Shown: positions 42,579-54,500 of the stretch, one piece after another
How the letters are laid out: each line of letters begins with the position of its first letter
How positions within the stretch are numbered: the stretch's first letter is position 1
From: Mastigamoeba balamuthi
Lineage: Eukaryota > Evosea > Mastigamoebida > Mastigamoebidae
NCBI GenBank assembly: GCA_902651635.1
Contig: CACRSC010000002.1
Coordinates: 408,377 to 472,376 of the forward strand
Direction of reading: 5' to 3'
DNA: 64,000 nucleotides
The notes under the pieces: model-generated
What the model was told of the DNA's origin: nothing
The model's database searches: none
Seen by the model: the letters and a program-made list of their open reading frames with translations, nothing else
Program-made: the position numbers and the translations under genes

Positions 42579-45500
42579 ATGGCTGCGCAGCACGCGGCGT
42601 GGGACGCGGCACACCAGGTGTGCAGGCACGCGGCGCTCGTGCTCGCGCTGCTCGTCGTGACCGGGCTGCTCGCCGTCGCTGCCCCCGAGCGCCACGTCAG
42701 CGGGGGGCGTAGCGACGCCGGCGCCGACGGCGGCACGCCCCTGTGGTTCCTGCAGGTCTCGGACATACACATCTCGCGGCTGCGGGCCACGTCACTCAAG
42801 GCACGTGGCACAGGCGCCGTCGCTGCCCTCTGTCGCCGCTTCTCTGCACCGCTTTTTTCCCCCACTCGGCACCGGTGGGTTCGATGGCGTCAATGAGAGG
42901 GGCGCCGGTGTCCAGTGCCGTGCTGCTGTCTGCTGCAGAGGCACCTGAGTGGCCCTGGGAGCAGTGGGCCGCCCCTGCTATGGCCGTGGGCGTGTGGCTG
43001 TGGGGTGTCGTGCCACCGAGCATTCGGGGCAGCAGAGCGCACGAGGCTGACCGTGTCTGCTGCGGTGGCTGTGCGCTCGTGGGATGTCGCACAGAACTTC
43101 CAGAGGTTTCTGGCAGAGGCGGTGGGCACGCTGAGGCCGAGCTTCGTGCTGGTCACCGGCGACATCGCCGACTCGCGCATCAACGCGCTGAGCCCCGAGC
43201 AGCACGAGGACCAGTGGCGGGCGTACCGCGACGCCCTCGTGGCGCACTTTGGCGCGCTGCCCAACGCCTCCTACTGGGTCGAGGTCCTCGGCAACCACGA
43301 CAGTGCGCCCCTCGGCTGTATCCCCTCGTGTTCCCGTCGGGTCGGCTGATTCAATTGCATTGCACAGTGTACAACGAGGTGGGGAAGGGACAGAAGAGGT
43401 ACCCGCTGCTGTACACGGTGGGCAAGCAGTCCCTCTACGAGTCTCTACGCCACTACGACGTCGTGGCGCCGTCGCCTTCGGGCACGCGCAACGTCACCTA
43501 CAAGTTCCTGCTCGCAGACACGGTGTAAACGACCCTCTTCGATTTCGCCCTTTGGTTTTTTTCAAGTCGATACCCTTTTTGTCCAATTCAATTATTACTC
43601 AATTCATGTCCTGACTGGCACGCTGCTCGAAAGGCCGCGAACGCCGTGGCAGAACATCATGGGCGAAATGAGCAAGGACGAGTCGAGGGCGCTGGGAGAC
43701 GCCGTTCGCGCGAGCACCGCTGACCTGACGGTCGTTGTGTCGCACCACACGATCGGCGCGACGGGCTACGACCTCGTGACGGACCTCACGCACAATATGG
43801 GCGGCTTCCCGTGGTCCTACGCGTACCACCTCGCCGGCCACCTGCATTTTGTCGTGCATGCCCGCCACAGGTCTCCAGTTTTCTCTTGTTGTCACTTTGC
43901 TTTTTTTTTGTTATTTGTTGTTTGTTGTTGCTCTTTGTTTAATTACGAGTGCTTGTTTGTTTATCAGTAGATGGCGTGTGCTGCTTTGTTTTGAATGACT
44001 GAGTCCCTTCTGAAATTGCTTATTTGATGGCAATTGCTTTTTCTACTTGCGCAGGAAAGGCCCTCTGGAACTCGTGGCCAGCACGATGAAAGTCGGTCAG
44101 TTCCGAGTGGGTGCGCTGGACAGTGGAAGAATGACTGTTAAGGATACAGAGCTTGGGAAGTGGCCGCTGGTGCTGGTCACGAACCCCAAGAGCGCCAGGT
44201 TTCTCTGCAAAAACGAGCCCGCCCTGTCACGGTCAAAGGCGAGCACGCTGCGGATGCTTATCTGGAACGATAACCCTATCGTGAGCGTTGTTGTCAAGGT
44301 AAGCGTCAGTTTATCAAGCCATTTGACTGTGTGGCTCTGAGTATTTCTAACACTGCCTTCGTGTTTCAAGATAACCGGTGAGGTCGTTGTGTCGCGGGTC
44401 TACGCAAAGGGCGAGCACACGTCGCCCGTGTACGTGTTCCCCTGGGACGCCTCCGCTGTGCCCGACGGGACCCACAGGATCGAAGTGGTGGTGACAGACA
44501 GCGCGGGCCGCAACAGCAGCAGCACCGACTGGTTCTCGCTCGACGGGACGGTCGTGTCGACAGAGACGGCGACGTCGTACGCCATCAAGATGCGCATCCT
44601 GGTCAAGGGGTGGTCCGTCTGGCTCATGCTCTACGCTCTCGTCTTCGTCTGCTTCGTCGCTGGGTCGCTGGCCTTTGGCCTGCTGGTCAGGCGGTGGGGC
44701 GGCGTGCAGAGCCCAGTGCTGGACAAGTTGGGCGCTGCGTTTGGACCAGTGGCCGTGGCGTGGATGGCGTCGTGCGAGTCTGGGAGGGCCACGCTGGGCG
44801 AGTATTTCGAGGCCGAGAAGCTCAGCTGGTGGCAGAAGCTGCTGGCCATCAGCACCTGGCAGTTCCAGTACTCGATGGTGAGTGGCTGTTGGGTACCCAT
44901 TGTCTGACTTCGGTTTTTTATCTCTGGTTTCAGTGGCAGATGTCGTTCATCCCGGCGTGGAGGAGGGCTGTCTACTGCGCGATTGCGGTGCTGCACGTGG
45001 CCGCGCCCATCTGCTTCAGCCCGTACCCCTCTGGCTGGGCTGCGACGTGGCCCTGGGGCTCCATCATCGACAGTCACTACCACCAGAACGAGTACGGCAT
45101 GGCCTTCTCCATCCTCTTCTGCGGCGGCGTCTTCTACCCCACGCTCTCCATCGACGCCTCCCGTTCGCACTGCAGGTCCCGCCGCCCCTGCCCCCGCTGT
45201 GCTGCCCGCCTGACGTGCCGCGCGCAGTGAGAGGAAGCCGGGGGTGTACCACTGGCTGTTTCTGGTGCTCGCCATGGCCTGCGCCATCGTCATTGCGTTC
45301 GGCATCGGCGCGTGGCCCGAGGGCTACTCGCTGCTGCTGTCGCCCATGGTCTGGAGCACCGTGGTGCTGATGGCCCTCAACTGGCACCTCATGCTGCGGG
45401 CGCACGGCATCTGCAAGTGCAGGCCCCGCCCCTGGGAGGACAGCCCGCTCGAGGCCGAGATGGCCGAGCGTTCTGCAGCCCCGACCCCTGCGCAGAGTGC

Positions 45501-45591
45501 TCAGAGCTCCGCTGGCCCTGCTGCTCCCGCCCAGCAGCCACTGCCGGCGGAGTCGGAGGAGTCGCTGCCCGACAGAGGCCACACAGAGTAG
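42579..45591 (+). CDS. TMEM62-like membrane metallophosphoesterase, copy 2
   Basis: Tandem paralogue of the 39008 gene with the same motif order (VSDIHI, TGDIAD, GNHDMYNEV, SHHTIGATG, LAGHLHF) and the same multi-helix C-terminus. Its exon boundaries coincide with copy 1, including the GC-starting first intron (42801-43094), but an extra intron (about 43879-44054) splits the Arg codon in HARHRKGPLE. Copy 1 has no intron at the homologous SRHRNGPLE. The C-terminal tail is short, with an acidic end (SEESLPDRGHTE). Only 222 bases separate it from the stop of copy 1. It looks intact; the substrate is unknown. Confidence 0.85.
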
Positions 45592-45699
45592 CAGAACAGC
45601 ACAGGCAACACCGCAGAAGGGAAAATGAAACCAGACCGAGAGCGCAGAGGAGATGGATGTATGGTCGGTCTTTGGTCGTGGGCAGCCTAGTTTCCGAAA

Positions 45700-45785
45700 G
45701 CTCCAGTAGCTCAGTTGGTTAGAGCGTGGTGCTTATAAACGCAGCAGAAACGCTAAGGTCGTGGGTTCGATCCCCACCTGGAGCA
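45700..45785 (+). tRNA. tRNA-Ile(UAU) with a 12-nt intron, second copy
   Basis: The mature parts are identical to the minus-strand copy at 19478-19563, with the same acceptor stem, A and B boxes and anticodon UAU. The 12-nt intron differs at one base (C for T). A run of six T at 45792-45797 fits a pol III terminator. The flanks share only a few bases with the other copy. Confidence 0.95.
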
Positions 45786-46074
45786 ATCATCTTTTTTCTC
45801 TGTGTGCTCCGGCTGCTGGCCCCTGCTGCCTGTCCGTCGACCGGCCTGGCTGTCTCTGCCTTCCCGGCGCTGTGTGCGCGCGTGCACGACGCAGGACCTG
45901 GGCTTTATTTAGCGCTGCGGAATCAGTGGATGTTTGCCGATTATGGCCCCCCCACAGCAACCGAAACCGAACTCGATAGAAAAGCCGCATGCAGCATTAT
46001 CTATCGTCTGTCAATCTGCTGCTGCATTCTCTCTAGAGCCTGGCACCAGTGCTGCTGGCTGAGCGCTCGCCGGT
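45786..46074. other. Intergenic, nothing recognised
   Basis: About 290 bases downstream of the tRNA terminator, of moderate GC, with no coding signal. Confidence 0.35.
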
Positions 46075-46629
46075 ATGAGGAACCCCCTCGCCACCTCGTC
46101 GTGCTCGTCCGTCACCACCAACTCCTCCTCCAACTCCTCGTCGTCGTCCTCCTCGTCCTCCTCGTCCTCCTCGTCGACTGCGTCGTTCTCGCGGCTGCGG
46201 CCCTTCTCGGCGTCGTCGTCGGCGTCGTCGACGTCGTCGGGGGCCACGTGGGACGCGTGGCTGCGCTCCAAGGTCTCGCAGGAGCGCCGCGACCGCCGCG
46301 ACGCCCGCCAGGCCGCTGCCGACGACCGCCGTCGCCGCGCGGCCCTCGAGGAGGCCCGCCAGGCCCAGGAGGCCGCCCGCAGGCAGCGCGAGGCCGGCTG
46401 GGACCTCCACGTCGTGGCGCTGCCCCTGCGCCGCGGCTCGTGGCAGGCGAGCGTCGTCATCAACGCCGGCCACCCCGACGCCCACGCCCACCTCCTCGAC
46501 TCGGTCCGCTCGACCCTCTACCCGCGCGCCCCCCAGCGCCCCGTGTCGCCGTCGCTGTCACCGTCGTCGTCGTCGTCGTCGTCAGAGAGGGTCGGCAGGC
46601 AGCGGAGCGCGTCGGTGGGCGACGCCTGA
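46075..46629 (+). CDS. Small Ser-rich protein with a charged coiled segment
   Basis: A frame of 184 residues from ATG to stop. A poly-Ser run (about residues 20-34, from repeated TCC/TCG) opens it. An Arg/Ala/Glu helix (SQERRDRRDARQAAADDRRR) is followed by a short more ordered part (WDLHVVALPLRRGSWQASVV) and a second poly-Ser run. Third positions are strongly GC as in real local genes. The opposite strand is also open and acidic, so the strand call is not certain. No family is recognised. Confidence 0.45.
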   Translation: MRNPLATSSCSSVTTNSSSNSSSSSSSSSSSSSSTASFSRLRPFSASSSASSTSSGATWDAWLRSKVSQERRDRRDARQAAADDRRRRAALEEARQAQEAARRQREAGWDLHVVALPLRRGSWQASVVINAGHPDAHAHLLDSVRSTLYPRAPQRPVSPSLSPSSSSSSSERVGRQRSASVGDA

Positions 46630-47425
46630 GGGTGAGAATAGGAGCAGGCGAGCGTGTCTGCTTCGGGGAGGTCGTCGTGTTTCATCGTGTTTTGGTAGAG
46701 TTGCGGCGTGTGTACTAATAAGAGCATGAAGGGCCGCTCGCGCTCCAGAGACGGCTCGTGTGCACCCGAGGAACATCGGAGCGATTCCGCATCCGGCGCG
46801 GGCGCGTCTTCGCGGCTCCCCGCTGCGGTTTTTGGTGAAGGAATAGAAAAAACGCGGTGACGGCAGCGGGGGGATTGTCGCCAGTGTGCGATCGATCGGC
46901 CAGCCGGCTGCGATGGAAGAGAGAAGAAGGGGGCTGTGGGTGTGGGCCCCTTCGGCCCGCCTCTGCCGGCCGTTCTGCCACGCCTTCTGCCACGGCCCCC
47001 CACGCCTCGGCGATCTCGCCCGCCCCCCCTCGTCCGCCGGGGGGGGACTGCGCTGCGCAATCGACTCGGGCCCCGCGATTGGCCGCCAGCGCTGCCAGAG
47101 CCTCCCCGCAGCCCCGCCGCCGCCGTGCGCCCCGTCCGGGAGCCCGCCGCTCCGCCCCCGCTGGCCGCGCGGGTCGGGAGACCGTCGCCGAGGGCCCCGG
47201 CAGAGGCCCTGCCGCCAGCTCTCGGGGATGCGCTACAAGTGGCTTTTCCCGCACATTATTCGCGCATGAACAGAAAATTCGGTTGTGGTGCACTGTACGC
47301 ACGTACGTGTGCACCGAATATCAAGACATCAAGCGGCTGGTCCGCATCTTGCGCCCCCTTTTTTCTCTTTTCCACGCGTCTTTGCGCCAACCCTCCGCGC
47401 GGCCCGCGCCAGCACCGAACACGCC
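46630..47425. other. Intergenic, very GC-rich in its second half
   Basis: About 800 bases before the receptor kinase. Long frames occur on both strands because stops are rare at this GC content, but none shows family features. It presumably contains the kinase promoter. Confidence 0.4.
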
Positions 47426-50400
47426 ATGCGCCGCGCCGCCCTGATGGTGCTCGTGCCGCTCGCGGCCACGCTGGTGCGCCCCTCCCGTGGCCCCCGATCC
47501 CCGCTGGGCAACTGCATTTTCGCGCGGGTCTCTTTTTCGCCCCGTCGACGCCGTCAGAGAGCCCAGTCGCTGCAGCCGCTCTGTCCCTGACGACGCCCCA
47601 CCGTCCCTCTCTCTCCCCCCAAGTGCTGCGCAGAGCAGGGGGAGGGGCAGCAGCTGGGGGAGCAGCAGCGGCTGCCGCCCCTGGACGTGCGGATGGAGGG
47701 CGAGGGGCCGGTGGTCCTGGGCGGCGTCGTCAACGGGTCGTTCGACGCGCTCAGGGACCCCGAGGCCGCCGTCGTGCTCTCGCCCTGCAGCCCCGCGCGG
47801 CTGCACTGGCGCGCCACCGGGGGCAGCGGCAACCTGAGCTACGTCGTGGCGACGGCGTTCACCATGTACAGCACCGAGGGCAGGGCCTCCATCCTGGGAT
47901 CCGCCACCACGATTGAGGGCCTCCCCACCTCGGGCTCCCTCTCCCCCGACGGCCACGACGTGCGTCCCCCTCTGCCCTCTGTTGCCGCTGTGCTGCGGTG
48001 CTTGTCCGCTCGCTCTCGGTGTGTGCGCGTGTGTGTCGTCGTCGTCTGCTGCTGTGTAAGCGTTGCTTTTCCCTCGGCGGGCCCCACGTGGCTTGTTTCG
48101 TGTTTTCCCAGGGCCTGGGGGGCGTTGGGGGTCCGTCCCCCCTGGGAGGCGAGCGTTGCCGTTTTGCTTCTCTCGTGCACCAGACATTTCCGTTGGCTTT
48201 TCGGTACCGCCTTCCCCCTTTTGACGTCCTCCGCTCCTCCGCTCCTGCCCCTCGCGTCTGCTCGCTCCCTCGCCTCCCCTGCTCCGCTGGGCCCCCCACG
48301 CAGTGGTCGGTCAACGTCACGTGCGCCGACAACTTCGTGGGGATCTTCGCGCTGGCCGTCAGCACGCGGTCGGTGGCCACGGGCGAGCAGTACGCGCCCG
48401 TCGAGCTCGCCTGGCGCTGGCGCTGCCACAAGCCCGGCTGCCCCGCCGTCTGCTGGCAGCACGGCACCTGCAAGTACGCCCCCTCCCTCGAGGCACTGCT
48501 GTGGCTCACTGCTGGCTCACGGCTCGCCTCCCTTCCCTACCGCAGCCAGTTCGAGGGCAAGTGCGTCTGCCAGCCGCACTGGATCGGGCCCACGTGCCAG
48601 GTGCGCCTCGAGAGCGCCGCGTGGGACGGCGAGGCGTTCAGCGTGTGCCCGTTCACGCAGCTGAGCCTCAGCTTCACGGTGCCAGTGTACCCGGGCAGCG
48701 CCGGCTGGTTCCTCGTGACGCACATCGACGCCTACAAGTACTGGGCCTACTGGGAGTCCCGCAGCAACACGTACCCCGACGGCAGGAACGAGTCGGCCGG
48801 CGCCTACACGGGCGCCCTGACCTTCCCCGTGGCGCTCTTCCCCGTGCCCGACAACTACCTCTTCACCATCTACCTCTGGAACAACTACACCGAGTACATC
48901 GTCGCCCCCTTCGTCGTCCGGCCCTGGTCGCACCCCGCCTGCCTCCCGCCCGGCACCGGCAACGCCAGCAGCGTCCTCTGCGACAGCGACGCCGAGTGCG
49001 GGGCCCCCGAGCACGGAGCCTGCGACGCGGCGACGGGGCAGTGCGTGTGCCGGGCGCTGAGGTTCGGGCACGACTGCTCGCGCGGGTGCGGGCTGGCGAG
49101 CGGCGACGCGGTGCTGACGGGCGCCGCGGGCGTCGTGACGAGCGACGAGGGAGCCCAGTCCGAGTCGGACGCGTTCTACGCGCTCAGCGACAACTGCTCG
49201 TGGGTCATCGACCCCGCGGGCGACGCCGACACGATACGGCTCGAGTTCGAGTGGCTGGCGCTGGGCATGGACGACAGCCTCTCGGTCTACAGCGGCGCCC
49301 GCAGGCTCGAGGTCTTCGAGCACACGCCGCCGCCGCCCGTGCGCCGCACGTACAGGAGCGGGCGCCTGCGGCTGGTGCTCGTCAGCGACCACAAGACGAC
49401 GGCCGCGGGGTTCCGCCTGCGCTACACGTCGTCGCACAGCCCCATGTCCGCGAGCCTCAAGGTCGCCATCGTGCTGCCCACGATCCTCGGCGTCGTCATC
49501 GTCGCGGGCGCCGGCACCTACGTGGCCAAGCAGCTCGCCGACAGGCGCAGGGAGCGGCGCCTGCGGCTGCTCTCGGCGCCCCCGGAGCTGCTCGACGCGC
49601 GCGAGGCCACGGAGGCCGACAACGAGGCGCTGGCGCGGGCGCTGCTCGAGCGCGGCATCACGCTCTCCAAGACCTCGCTCGACTTTGGCCTGCAGAGCGA
49701 GGCCTTCCCCGTGCTGCGCCAGATGTGCGACACGCTGCTCGTCCGCAACTGCTCGTCGCGGTCGCTCGCCTACGTCGTCTACGTGCCCAGCGCGCCCGAG
49801 TACTTTGAGATGTCGTTCCTGCCGGGCAGGGGCACCGTCCGCCCGCACCACGGCATCGCCCTCGGCGTCTCGTTCCGCCTGCTGCTCACCACGCGCGTCG
49901 ACCGCCGCGTCAAGATCGTCTTCACCGTCGGCGGCGAGTCGCTCCCCGTCTACGTCGACCTCGCCCTCGAGGGCGCCATCTCCGACCGCCTCGACCCCGC
50001 CGAGATCACCCTCGAGCCCGCCCCCCTTGGCTCCGGCGGCTTCGGGTACCGAGCCTCCCCCTCTTCCTCCTCATCCTGACGTGGAGCACGCAGGGCGGTG
50101 TACAGGGGGATCTACAGGGGGAGGGACATCGCGGTCAAGGTGCTGCGGAGGCAGGCGCAGCTCGAGGAGAGGCAGCTCGAGGCGTTCAACAAGGAGATCG
50201 ACCTCTACCGGCGCCTGCGCTGCCCCTACATCGTCGACTTTGTGGGCGCCTCGCACGTGCGCGACAAGCTCTGCCTGTGCACCGAGCTCATGGAGTTCGG
50301 CAACCTCGAGACGCTCATCTTCCGCTTCCACATCCCCGACATCTTCAAGGCCAAGGTCTGCTGGGACATTGCCGAGGCCATGAACTTCCTGCACTCGCAC

Positions 50401-51318
50401 AACGTCCTCTACCGTTGCGTCCCGACCGTTCTGTTCGCCCCCCCTTCCCTCTGCATCCCCGAGGCGCTGAGGCCCCCTCTCCCACCCGCAGGCGACCTGA
50501 AGCCCTCCAACGTGCTGGTATCGTCGCTGAACCTGGGCTCCAAGGTCAACTGCAAGATCAGCGACTTTGGCACGTCCAAGAACGTCGACCGCCTGCGCGA
50601 CGTCTTCTCGCACACGGTGGGCGCCGGCACGTGCGTGTGGCCCTCCCTCCGCCCCCCTGCCAGAGGTTGTTGTGCCCAGGCGCTCACCAGCCGCGCCAGG
50701 CCCATCTACATGGCGCCCGAGATGTTCGGGGGCAGCGGCTACAACCACAAAATCGACCAGTACTCGTACGCCGTCACCGTCTGGCAGCTCTTCTCGCGCG
50801 AGATGCCCTGGCGCACCGTCTCGTGCTGGAAGATCCCCGACCTCGTCATCAAGGGCCAGCGGCCCCCCATCCCGCCCAAGTGCCCCCTCGAGTTCGCGGC
50901 GCTCATCGGCGCCTGCTGGGCGCACTGCCCCGGGGACAGGCCCGAGTTCGCCGACGTCTGCGCGTCGCTGCACGAGGTCTTTGCCGAGCAGGTCGAGGCC
51001 AACGGCAACCAGTGCCTCACCGAGCGCCAGAGCTTCATCGACTCGCGGGCCCTCAGCGACGCCGCCCGGCAGGCCCGCGAGCACTCGTCCAGCTCCGGCC
51101 ACAACAAGTCCAAGTCCCACGCCGGCGCCACTGTGCACTGGGCGGCCGACGAGGGCGAGGACGCCTCCGAGGGCGTCGCGGGGTTCGCGACTGGCGACCT
51201 CAGCTCCAAACGCACCGGCATCCCCCTCGTCGTCATCACCAAGGTGCGCTCGCCCTCGCGGCCCGAGAGCCTCGACGGCGACGTGCAGCCCGCGGCCACT
51301 AACCTGCTCGCCGTCTGA
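47426..51318 (+). CDS. Receptor-type TKL protein kinase with EGF and CUB domains
   Basis: Seven exons (47426-47473, 47624-47959, 48304-48473, 48546-50045, 50094-50413, 50492-50630, 50700-51318) give 1043 residues. Order: signal peptide; N-terminal domain; an EGF motif made by splicing (CWQHGTCNQFEGKCVC); a second EGF near residue 340; a CUB domain near 355-465 (NCSWVI, then MDDSLSVYSG); a membrane helix near 490-513 (VAIVLPTILGVVIVAGAG); an immunoglobulin-like cytoplasmic region near 555-670; and a kinase from about 680. The kinase has GSGGFG, the Lys in IAVKVL, YRDLKPSNVL, SDFGTS and GTPIYMAPE, so it looks active. The general plan recalls transmembrane kinases of Entamoeba. It probably reads extracellular cues; the ligand is unknown. 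Confidence 0.85.
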
Positions 51319-51566
51319 GTGCGAGCCACCCCCCTCGTGGGCCCCGCGGTCTCCGCTTGGAGTGCCGAGTAGAGTTGCCGCTGCCGTCCCCGCTTCGTTA
51401 CGGTTGAATATAGCTCCCGTTCTATTGCGTCTCCCCCACGTCGCCTGCCGCGCACAGCCCGATGGCGCTGTGATGGTGTGAAGGTGTGGTGCTGCTGGTG
51501 CAGTCTGCACAGAAAAGGCGTCTGTGTGGTCCGTGTGTGCGTGCGTGTGTGTGTTCACAGTACCTC

Positions 51567-54500
51567 TCACTTGGAGATTGGTCGCTGCGGAGGGCTCAGC
51601 GGCGGCAGCTCTATGCCTCCCCCCTCCGACTCCTTGCGCGTCTTGGGCGCTGACTGTCTCCTGCGCGGCGGGGGGGCGCTGCTTCAGAGGCGCGGATGCC
51701 TGTGTGCGGCTACGTGCCCTTGGGGTATCGGTGGGAACCGGCTGCTGCCACCCCCGACAGGGGGCGACGGGGGCTTGGACGGCGCCATGTACACGGGCGC
51801 CTGCACTGCCCGCAGCGCCGACACGGGCCGCAGGACGAGGTCCGGCCCCCGCGTGCTGAGCATCGCGTTCATCCGCGCGTTGGCCTGCATGAGCTTGGTG
51901 ATCTGCTGCGCCCGCGTCATGCGGGGCTCCGGGGGCCCCATGGGCTGCGCCTGCGTGGCCAGTATCATGCTCGCCGCGGTGGGCGGCCTGGGCGGGGCCT
52001 CGCCCTCGCGCGGCGTCTTGAGGATGATGTTGGAGAACGACGTCAGCACGGCGGTCAGCTGCTGCCTGCGGCTCTCGAGCAGCCGCTGCCGCCTCTCCTC
52101 CCAGTCCTGCAGCGAGACCTTGTACCGCTGCTCCATCCTCTGCAGCGAGTGCTGCACGGGCCCTGTCGCTCCACCCATCCGCTCTGGTTTCGAGGCAAGC
52201 ACAGGAGGCGCCTTAGCAGACGTCGCGCAATTGGCGGCAAGCGTACTCTGCAGCTCGAGGAGGCGGAAGCGCTCGCGGATCTTCAGGAACTCGATGCGGG
52301 CCCGCTCGTTCTTGTACTGCGTCTCCTTCTGCGCGTCCTGGAAGAGCTTGATGGCGTCCACCTTCCTCTGCCTGTTCTCGTCGTCCAGCACCCCGTCGTC
52401 GAGGTTGTAGAGCGTGTCGAGGAACTGGCGGCGGTGGCACGTCAGTCCCGTCGCAGGCGGGGGAACCACGAGAGCTTACGATGGAGTTGTCGCCGTCCTC
52501 GAAGGCCTTGACGGCGCTCTGCGACGTGGCGCCCTTCTCCTCGGCCACGTCGAACAGCGTGCGCGAGTCGATGCACAGCGTCTGCTGCTGTATGCGCTGC
52601 ATCGCGATCCGCTGCTGCATCTTGGCCTGCGGGTTCATGTACATGTGGAAGTGCGGCGGCCTCGTCATCTTGCGCTGCTGCTGCCCTTGCTGCTGCTGCC
52701 CCGCGTTGGCGTTCTGCCCAAAAAGCGGGCCCTCCCCAAACTCTCCCGGTGTCTGCATGGGGGCGTCCGTGGCGCCGCCGTTCTGGCCCTCGGGCGGCTG
52801 CGCTGCGACAAAGACCTCGTCCCTCTCCTCGCGCCGGTCCCTCCTCGACTCCATCCGCTGCGCGCTGCTTCCGCCCAAGCCCTCGATGTCGCGCTGGTGG
52901 AACGTCTGCCGCAGCGACGCGCGCTGAGAGGCGGGCCTCCGCGAGGCCGACTTGGGCACCGGGCCGCGCGACAGCGCGACAGCAGGCCTGTTGGCCATGT
53001 CGACGGCAAACTGCTGCTGCTGCTTCTCGAGGCGGTACGTGAGGTCCTCGATTGTCCTCTGCAGCTTTGTGCGCTGTCGTCCGCCGTTAGGGCTGTGCCA
53101 GCGGCAGCAGGCAGTTGCGCGGGGGGGTTGTGCGTTACCTGGCTCACGAGCTCGTTGATGTAGACGCCCTGCTCCTCCACGCGGCTCTCGAGCTCGTTGG
53201 TCGACATGGCCTGGTCGAAAGCGCGCTGGGCGAGGTCCTGCCGCACAAGCCCCAGCATCCTCTCGAGGTCGATCGTGCGCTCCCGCAGGTTTGTCTGCCC
53301 GGCTATCGCTGCCGTCAGTTGGTTCTCCACCGCCGCCTTCTGTGCCGCGCTGAGAGATACCGCGTGAGGCTTTGTCCCGGGCCGTTGCGTGAAGGGATAG
53401 GGGGCACCTACCTCTCGGCAAGAGCGGCGAAGAAGTCTCTACGCTGCCGCACCAGAGACGCGCTAAACGACGCCGACAGCTCCTGCAGCAGCGCTGAGAG
53501 CGCGCTGGTGATCGATACCAGCTGCTCGTCGCGCAGGACCGTCATCAGCTTCTCGTCCGTGCCCACGGGGCCGTCCGCGTTGATGTCCTTTGCCACCGCG
53601 TTGTCCTCGCGCGCGCGCACGTCTGTCAGCGTCGTTGTGAGGTCCGCGAACTTGGGGACGAGCTGCGTCAGGGGGCTTGGGCCCGCGGGGGCGCTCCCGT
53701 CGCGGCCCGCCAGCGCCATCGACTCGGCCTCGGCGATGGCGGCCTGGCGAGAGACCTGCTCCGCTGCAACCACAAGCGTGCGGAGCCCGTCCTCGACGAG
53801 GCGCACGCGCTGCTCGGCAATGTTGCGCAGCTTGTCCTCGGTTCTGCGCCCCTCGGTGCGCATGCGGTCGATATTCCGCTCGGCCTGCCTCTTGGCTGCC
53901 TCGGAATCGCATTGCGCGTCCTGTCGGCTGTGTGAGTGGCTGGCTGCGTTGCTGTCATTGCGCAAGATATTTCACCTTCTGGACATGCTCTGCGAGGTCG
54001 GCATCGGCCATCCGCTCGACGAGGGCGCTGGTGAGCTTGGAGACGCGCTCCTTGAGCGTCTGGACCTCTGATTCGTTCGCCCCCGCGGCCCTCTTGACAG
54101 CCTCGTCGATCGCCTTGGCGTGCGTGTCTCCGAGCTGTGCCGTTGCTGCGCCCCATCTTCTCCGCTCCTCCGACAGAATTTCGTTCGTCCTCGCCACCTG
54201 CTTCGTCAGCGAGGCGCGCTCCGCCTCGTATGCCTTGCGCAGCTCCTCGACAATTTGCGTCTGCCCCTGTGAGGCACCGGAGTTTTTACTCTGGGAGGCC
54301 ATGAGGTTCTGGTAGTTGATCTCCAGAGTCCGGAGAAGGCCCTCCACGTGCTGTCTCTTGGCCTCCACGGCCTCTGCGAGCTCACGGGTGCCGGCCAGCT
54401 GTGCCTCGAGCACTTGGACGCGTTGCGTGAGCTCGCGGTTGTTCTTGCGCAGCTCAAAGTTGTGGGACTCCCTCTGGAGGACCGGTGGTGAGGCTCGACG

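Noticed and set aside
48493-48545. GC-starting intron (GCACT) in the receptor kinase
   Set aside because: Using it breaks the frame, while the GT donor at 48474 gives an intact EGF motif.
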